From NCBI GenBank assembly GCA_036426205.1, contig CM071568.1, positions 54,497,575 to 54,561,574 on the forward strand: 64,000 nucleotides of DNA. The letters are read 5' to 3'. The stretch is from Ascaphus truei. Its lineage: Eukaryota; Chordata; Amphibia; Anura; Ascaphidae. The notes below the pieces were generated by a model. That model was not told the DNA's origin. It saw only the letters and a list, made by a program, of their open reading frames with translations, and made no database searches. The position numbers were made by a program, and so were the translations under genes. Below, piece after piece: positions 40,901-49,900 of this stretch (positions are counted from its first letter, which is position 1; each line of letters starts with the position of its first letter).

Positions 40901-43900
40901 TTTATCCTTTGTCAATAAATGTCATAGATTTTATGCTGTGGGCCGTGCGCTTTCTGTTCTTTTTGTTGCAGATTTTGTCTGGATTGGTTCATCCTATTGA
41001 AAGCAGCCCCCCATCCCAGCATGGATTCTTGTTTCACTAACTGGATTTTCAAAAGGACTGGTTTTTCTATATATATTTTTTATATCTATATATGCTTTTT
41101 TGTTCTTCGTTGATTTTATGTTTAATAATATTTGATGTGTAGGTTTGTGTTGTTTCTCTATGAAGCATCTTTATATATATTTTAAATAGATATATTATAT
41201 TATTTCTATATTTTTATTGAATCCACAAGACGCTGCTTGTTTTTTCTTTTTATATATATAAAGATATATATATAATTATATATATTAAAATTGGTGTTGT
41301 GGAAAGGCAGGGTTGCAGACCTGTCTTAGACATGCGAATAAGCATACAGTAATATTTCCATTTGAGATAGATATATATATATATATATAATATATATATA
41401 TATATATAACCACTACACACACACACACAACACACACACACACACACCACACCACACACACACACACACACACACACAGTGTTCGACAAACCTATACATT
41501 TGCACGCCCCGGGCAAGTGGATTTAACATCGTGGCGAGCTCCTATTGGCCCAAGCAACACACGTTTGGTACTAGGTGGCGAGTACATTTTTTTGTTTGGC
41601 GAGTACATTTTTTGGTTATTTGTCGACCACTGTATATATATATATCTCAAATGGAAATATTACTTTATGCTCATTTGCATGTCTAAGACAGGTCTGCAAC
41701 CCTGCCTTTCACCATTATCACCCAGCCCACAGCCCTTCCACTGCAGCAAGGGATTCTGGGAAATGACATGCAAATGAGCACACAATGCCACCTTTTGCTT
41801 CAAAACCACATAACATGGTCCCCTATAAGCTTGCTGCATTTCACAGCTTTGAGCACAGCCTGGGTTAAGCTGCATAGCTATGAAAAAAATTAGATAAAGC
41901 TTATTGTAAAATGTAATTTGGGCATAACAAAATGATATGTGTAATGTTGAAAGCTGTGGAAATTAAGTTTGGAATTAACATTGTGTACACAAAACAGAAC
42001 AAGGGTGCTCAGGTCCTAAATGGGGCATAAACCAATAAAAATGTGCACCGACATTAAATATAGTACAACACCAAATTCGAGAGACCACCAGAAGGGGGAA
42101 AAAATAACTCAAAGCACTATTTTAAAAAAATACAATTGTATTTTTTTCATTAATCAATACATTTTAACTCTATATTCCTCCCAGGTAGCTTTCTATAAAA
42201 ACATCTAAGACTGCTCAGTGAACAACCTTCCCCACATCTAGAACTACTATTGCACACACAATTACTAGTCTACCAATAGAAAATACACAATTACTCACTA
42301 TTGGGACAATCAACAAAATTAAGTAAATACTCAGACCGCTTCATTGGGGTAATTGTAAAGGCTGCCTGTTTGGCCGTATGCTGGATCAGGAACAGTTAAG
42401 CAAGTGTTTCTCCCACAGCATGGCTGATGTGCATTTTGCCCGCTCAACCTGAGGGCTTCTTCCGCTGAGCACTTTAATCAATCATCGCGGTTTGATCCAT
42501 GTTATTTGCATAAGAAGAGTTGATAGCTGGGTGTAGCAGCAATACCTGTGTCCGGTCAATTTAGTCACTGTCACTCAGAATTCTTTGCAATTTAATGGAA
42601 GAGCAATACCAGATATGATCAAAGAAGAGAAGAATCCTCCACAAAAATGCACTCTATGTTTCCATGTGTCAAGTTTGCGGACAAATTGTCCCAACAGTTT
42701 CACTTGCCAAACAGTTGACTATTTATCCAAAATCAGCTACCCAGATTAAAAATAAAAAAACAATAAAACTTTATTACATCTTAAATTTGTGACTCTATGC
42801 AATTATTTACAGTGTGTATTGTTTAAAATCCCTGTTGGAGTAAAGTAGGAAAGTTTGTCGAATATATTTGTAGGAGACTTGTAATCACATTAATATGTGT
42901 GTCTACCGATAACATATAATATGTTAGTCCTACTTTGACATCTCTCTCTGTAACCCATGGAATATATCTAAATGTAAAGTATATGAGTCTGTATAAGTTT
43001 CTATAGCTCATATACTTTCTGTAGCATGAGAAAGTTCATCACATATATAGCGGTGCTTGTATGTCTATGCTGTCTAGCATACAAGTACTGGGATACCAGA
43101 AACCATCAGGATCACATATATCTATCTCACAAATGATTATAAACCGATGTGTCAATAGATGTATCCCTAGTGTGTACTTGTTAGTAAACCAGACTAAAGC
43201 ATATGTTGAGTGTTACAGAAATCCAGTGACGTCAGACATCTCTACCCACGGAACACGGCTTGTATTTGAACATGTTGAAAGGATATGACAGATTAACAGC
43301 ATTTGATAGGTCCGCCGGACTGAATTGTTGTATTCAATCGATATAGCGCTAATAGCCTACCCCATCGTCGGATCCGCCCGAGACAGGAAAGAGTAAAGGA
43401 ATAAGTGGACCCTAACTATGTGTTGACTATAGATCCACACTTGCACAGTGGGTTATGTAAGCCAACACGAGGTACACACAACAGATGGCATAACAGATGG
43501 ATCTTTGATAAGAGTTAAAATTACGCTATGATCACTCAAGCAATCTGAAGATTCTTGTAACATCAACATATGTTTTATTCTGTTTCTGGTTTTAACGACT
43601 ACACACTAGGGATACACTATATTGACACATCGGTATAATCAGTTGTGAGAGATTAGATTAGTGATCATGATGGTTTCTGGGTATCCAGTACTTGTATGCT
43701 AGACAGCATAGAAATACAAGCAACTCGCTTATAGTGTGATGAACTTTCTGCACTACAGAAAGTATATGAGCTATAGAAACGTTATACAGACTCATTAACT
43801 TTACATTTAGATTATTCCATGGGTTACAGAGAGAGATGTCAAAGTAGGCTAACATATTATAGTCGGTAATTAGGAAACACATATTAGTGATTACAAGTCT

Positions 43901-46900
43901 CCTACAAATATATTCGACAAACTTTCCTACTTTACTCCAACAGGGATTTTAAACAATACACACTGTAAATAATTGCACAGAGTCACAAACTTAAGATGTA
44001 ATAAAGTTTTATTGTTTTTTATTTTTAATCTGGGTAGCTGATCTTGGATAAATAGTCAACTGTTTGGCAAGTGAAACTGTTGGGACAATTTGTCCGCAAA
44101 CTTGACACATGGAAACATACTGTTGCGGCACATCCTATTCTAACTTTTGCCCGTCTTGTCCCGCCGGTCTTTTCGGGCTGGCGCCGAACGTGGCCGTGCG
44201 CCAGCCCATCCTAGCCACATCTTCCCCTCCCCCTTCCCCTCGCGACCCCCTGGCTGTTCCGGCCCGCTCCACGCTCCCAAAAATAAAATAACCCCTTACC
44301 TGCAGCCTCCTTCGGGGATGCCTGGCGTCTTCGGGGATGCCTGGCGTCTTCGGGGATGCCTGGCGTCCTCGGGATGCCTGACGCACGTGGCTGACGCGCG
44401 GCACGCCGAAAAGAAGAAAAAAAAAGCCGCGTCTGCCTGCACATTGCGGAGGCGGCCGAGTTAGAATAAACTCTGCCGCCACTGTAGAGTGCATTCTTGT
44501 GGAGGATTCTTCTCTTGGATCTTCTTTGATCATATCTGGTATTACTGTACATATCCTCATGCACCATGTTACTTACCTGAAACTATAAATAAGAGATAAA
44601 AGAATGATTAGGATGAGCGATTTATAAAGTTTATTTCTAATTAATGGAAGAGCAGTATAGCTATAAGATGCGAACAAACAACAGATTGGACTGCACATTG
44701 TCTGGTGGCATTAGACTTGTGTCAAGTCAATATAAAATATATTTTTGGGGATGCAATGTTGTGAACACATCTCATGATGCTACTATATTGATTGCTGTAT
44801 ATATTATAGATTGGGGGTTTTGTGCATTTTCTAATGGAAGACTAGTGCGATAGTCATTTACATGTGAAGGTTTTTAACTGAGTTGTCTTAGAATGTAATT
44901 TAGAATGTAATTTTTATAGAAAGCCCCCTAGAAGGAATATAGAGGTTTTTTTTATGGTGGGGGGGAGAGAATTTAAAAATTATTTATATATATATATTAT
45001 TTTTTTCCGTGAAAGTCATTTTTTTTTTCTGGAGAGATTGTGTGCCCATAAGGTCTCTCGACACGGTGTAGTACTTGAAATTAACATTAACCTTTATTTC
45101 TTTTAACCTAAGGGACCGCGATGAAGATGGAAAAGAAATGTCTTCCAAGTTGGCACGGATAGAAAACCTTCCATCTCTGTTTTCAGAACAGAGCCAGCCC
45201 ATTATGCCCTCTTTATCAAAAGGCAAATGTAGTCAAAAAACACGGAAATATGCTTCTGATGTGGGAATGGAGCCAGGTCCGTTGTCTAGTGAAAAATCTA
45301 AACTTTCAAGTAGTAATGCAGGAGATAACACTGTGGCAGTAAAAACTATCTTAGCAGAAGATCCAACACCAAAAAAGAGGAAGGAGCCAGATGATTTAGT
45401 TGCTGAAGAGTCAGATTTTGAAAGCCAAGAAGACATCAATGTTAAAATGGACCACAATGGCCAAAAAGGAAATTTAAATATACTTAAAAAAAGACGATTG
45501 GACTCAGAAAAAGATGCACATGGAGACACTAATATAAAGTTAGATGAGGAAATAAAGAGCACATCAGTAAGTAGTCTCTTCTCTTTTAAGTATTCTAAAC
45601 AGTTGTTCTTGGCACAGTTTCATATGTATTATACATTTTTGACATATTAGTAATATGAGAGAATTAGAATGGCAGTGCAAGCACTCCATGTGCTGTACAC
45701 TCTGTGGTAGGCCAGTCACGGTTAAAACAGTGTATTGGTATCTTGAAAAGGCCAGTAGGATCAAAATGTCAATCCACTAGAGTTTTGATTATATTTTTCT
45801 AAAATAAGCGGCGTGTGTGTCGGTACACACACACACACACACACTCGCTCACTCGGCACTCCACTGAAAAATATTAACTGCCTGTGTGCAAAACGGCACA
45901 AAAATTAGTAGAATGCAAGTAAAGAACAGGCACACCAGGTCTTGTATCGAAAAAGATTAAACATATTCAATAAAGTATATCAATGTTTCGGCTTTCACTG
46001 GAACCTTTCTCAAATATTTTTCAGTGGAGTGCCACAATTTCTTTGTTCTATACAGGCAGTTCTCGGTTATCCAACGGAATCCGTTCTGGAAGTAGCGTTG
46101 CATAGTGAAACCGTTGTAAAGTGAGTCCCATGGTAATCGTTGGCGGTGAGCGTTGGATAACGCATTCCAGCATCGAAAAACAGCCCTTAGGGTTGCATTG
46201 TAAAGCGTTGGATATGCCGTTTATTGTAAAGTGAAACGTTGGATAACGAGGACTACCTGTACCTACGGGGGAGCTGCTGCCATCGTAGTTGAGCATCCAC
46301 AGCCGTAATACCTATTTTTGACCTACACTCGTTTATTTTATTGCTGCGGGCCATAATTAAAAAGGTCTGCACACGCGTACAAACTAAACTCTCTGTCCCT
46401 CTTTCATACAGCAGCACTCCACTGAAATAGAAAGTTAGCGGCATGTGTGCAAGCTGCACAAATAAAGCTAATACAAGTTGGTAAAAAGGATCTGTTGATT
46501 CACAATATCTATATAATACATTTAGAATGTATTCTGCAAATTATAGGACACAGGCTGTTAATGTTTATTTATAGCACCTCCTTTTCTGTCATCAAAATTA
46601 AGCTTTCTAATTTCAAATGCCACATTCCCAAACGTATTAGTCCCTCTGCTGACTCTGTTGATCAGTCTTTGTTTGGTTGTCACATTATATCAGCCACACT
46701 CACATGCACAAAAATAAAATGACTAACGTTGTTCTAATGAAAGGATCTGTTTCCAGAGGTACTGTACATTCCAAAGCTGTTAAAGCAAACCCCTCAGATA
46801 GGCAAGAAAGTAGCAGCACAACCGCTTCTAAACCAGCAGACTGCCATTGAGTTAAAACATCAGTCCTACTGAAGTGCTCTATCATTTTTTTTTTACTTTA

Positions 46901-49900
46901 ACAATGTCTTTTTATTGTTTTATTCACCCGCATACTTTGACATATTCCAGCAATTTTCTGTTTCGGAAGAATGTAAAAACTCAGTTAATTGTGTACATCC
47001 ACTGCTACTAGATAATGAGCAACCATAAGAAAAGAAAACCCAATGTGCCAATATCATTTTTGTACTACCAAGTTTAATTTCATCCGAGGGTTATTTTCAA
47101 CATAGGTTGTGATACTTTTTCTTGAACTACTGTAGCGTTTGCATGATGTAAAAGGACAGCAGAAGTAGCTTAGTGGTAAGCGCAGTGTCTTTGTACACCT
47201 GTGAGTTGCTGGGTCTCTCTCTGTGCCGAATGTACCACAAAAGGATGCTTGAGCTTCTTGGGCTGGGACTCGTGGGTGTAAAATTCAGTGTGTAATTCTG
47301 CTTTAAGAAAATGTAAAAAAACAAAGTGGTGTACTTTCAGTACCTGTCCAGTTTTGCAACTAAATTGGTGGCCCATTAAAGGGCAAATCCAAAGTGCGGG
47401 GAAATAGTTTCAGGCGAGGAGAATCCTGCTTGTGCAGCCAATACAACATACTGTAGACAAACACATTCCTCAAAATGCAGGTCTCCTCTAGGACAGAGGT
47501 ACAAAGTAGATCTGTACTTATAATGCAATTCTTCATTTATTGTGACAGCCAAGAACAGAGGAGGAACTAAGTTTCATGTCCCATATGGACCTTTCATCAT
47601 GCATTAAAGGGTGTCAAAATCTCTACTTCAGGATCAAAACACCTATTGCAACTTTGCATTATAATTTAGAGTTTTGTATTCAAACCATCTTGACTGTTAA
47701 TTAAAAATGTTTAACAATACAATTACATTGAGCCTATTCAAACACAGTACATGTATGTATGTATGTATGTCTTTATATGTATAGCGCCATTAATTTATAT
47801 AGCGCTTCACAGCAGTAATAGTTGGTCATATAAATAATAAGATATAAATAACACAAAGGGAAGAAGTGCTTCAGACTTAAAAGTAACATTTAGGAAAAGG
47901 AGTTCCTGCTCCGAAGAGCTTACAATCTAATTGGTTGGTAGGAAGAACATACAGAGACAGTAGGAGGGCGTTCTGGTAAGTACATCACACATGCATTCCA
48001 AAAGTAGAGTAAAAGATGGTACATTATCATAATGGCGCATAGTAGAATTTTGGGGACTCTGTTCCAGTTCAGTTTCTTCCTTCGCTGTTACAGCGCCGTT
48101 TTAGGTAATTCGGTAATCTCACTCCTCCTCGGTTCATCTAACAATATTTTTTTATTAATGTTAGAACAGTTTGATTATTTTATACCCCTTTGTATAAGCT
48201 CCATGCAGGGCACCAGCTTGATGTTCCAGAAGTGGTTGCTGCATTAACTCAAATGCATCATTCGATTCAATGAATGTTGACTAGCCAAAGGTTTTTTCAT
48301 GGATAGAAAATAGCTGGTAGGTAAGATGGCAGAGGGTGGGCACTTCCCCTTTATGCTCTGGTGCTTGCACATGTGACCTGAACCATAATGCCAAATAGAC
48401 TTGCATAGGAAGCAGGAAATGCCTCCATACAGAAAATGATACTGTAGTCAAAATTAAATTTTTTTGTATTTTAATTGCAGAGATGATGCACAATGTTTCG
48501 GGCGGGAGGAAAGAGAATATAAGACACATTTGTTTTGACTCCAGGATCCTTTTCTGTATGAGGCATTTCCTGCTCCCTATACAATTGAATAGGAAGTGGC
48601 GCAACATGCATTGACATGTATTAACCTATCTTAATAAAATGCACTTCAACTATTTTTAGACGTGGATATGTTTGCCATTCAAAACCATATTTTTATAACT
48701 ATTTAGTACTGAATGTTTTATTGTTTTAGCAGAAGCAGCTTCCGCCACAGACTATTCATACAATAAAGACAGAGTTGGAGATAAAAAAAGAACCAGTCTC
48801 TCAAAGTGAACAATCTAAGGTGAGAATTGGTTTAATGCTCCACATACGGAAGAATTTAGTAATTCGCATACTATCAAATTCTGATAATAAAAAAAAGTTT
48901 AACCTGTGCAGTCCCGGAGATCCGTTACGTCATCACTCCTGGGTCGACCACATAACACGGTGCCCAGATTGGGGAAAAAGAAGTATGAGGGAAGGGGGTT
49001 CCACTTCCGTTTCGACCCGGTCGGCTTCTCCTCTGCTGCTGCCAGCCTGATCTGCCCCTAGAAAACGAGCAACTGTCCACGCAATACCAAATATGTCATA
49101 AGTGCCCTGATCGTAGCGGGATGTCATAAGGGCACTCTAAGGCTAGGTCCCCAGTGCAGCCGGCTGTGCGCGCGCCTCTCACCAGCTCCTTCACTCCCCC
49201 CTAGCTGTCCCCAGTGCCACCTTGTTCACTGCGTACTGTAACGCGTCAGCCAGCAGGGGCTACAAGAGGATTGTGTTCTCGTGCGGCGACGCGTCACATG
49301 GTGTGCCAGGGAGACAATCAGAGAGGCGGTTTGCACCTGCTCCTCCCATCACCGTCCACTTTGAATCCTCTTCAGCTTCTTGAGCCCGATGATCTCTGAT
49401 ACAGTGGCTTTTCCACGACCCCTCATGCAGCATTTTCAGGTTTTTCATTTCGGGGAGGGGGGTAGCGAGTGGTGGGGGACTTTATTTACACTCTCTTTTT
49501 TTTAACATAAAAGCCGGCATGGCCGTGCCCATCCGCCCTGTTTTAGCTACGCCCCCTGCGCCTGAGAACTCTGCCTTTATATTGCGTTCTAGCACTGTGC
49601 ACGCGCCGCCAGGACACCAGGCGCGTGTGCAGCAGCCTCCAGTGGGACCTTAGCCTAAAGGTTAATCGACACTTACAAAGATTAGACCAATTGCTTTTGG
49701 AACACTGAGGTTAAGTCGATACCTACATTTAAGGTATCAAATTCTCGCAATGTCTGTATACTTCTATAGAGACTTTCTGGTGGTGGGGGGGAAGGGTGCA
49801 CTGCATACAGTACTATTCCTTTCTGCACAAAATACACTGGTATAATGTAATACAGTATTCACAGGGTCACAAGTGAAGATGGGCTTCATAGACCCAGTCA

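Noticed and set aside
44135..44567. Arg/Gly-rich ORFs of 105-141 codons
   Set aside because: They lie across the GC-rich TA-flanked MITE with its tandem 18-base units.
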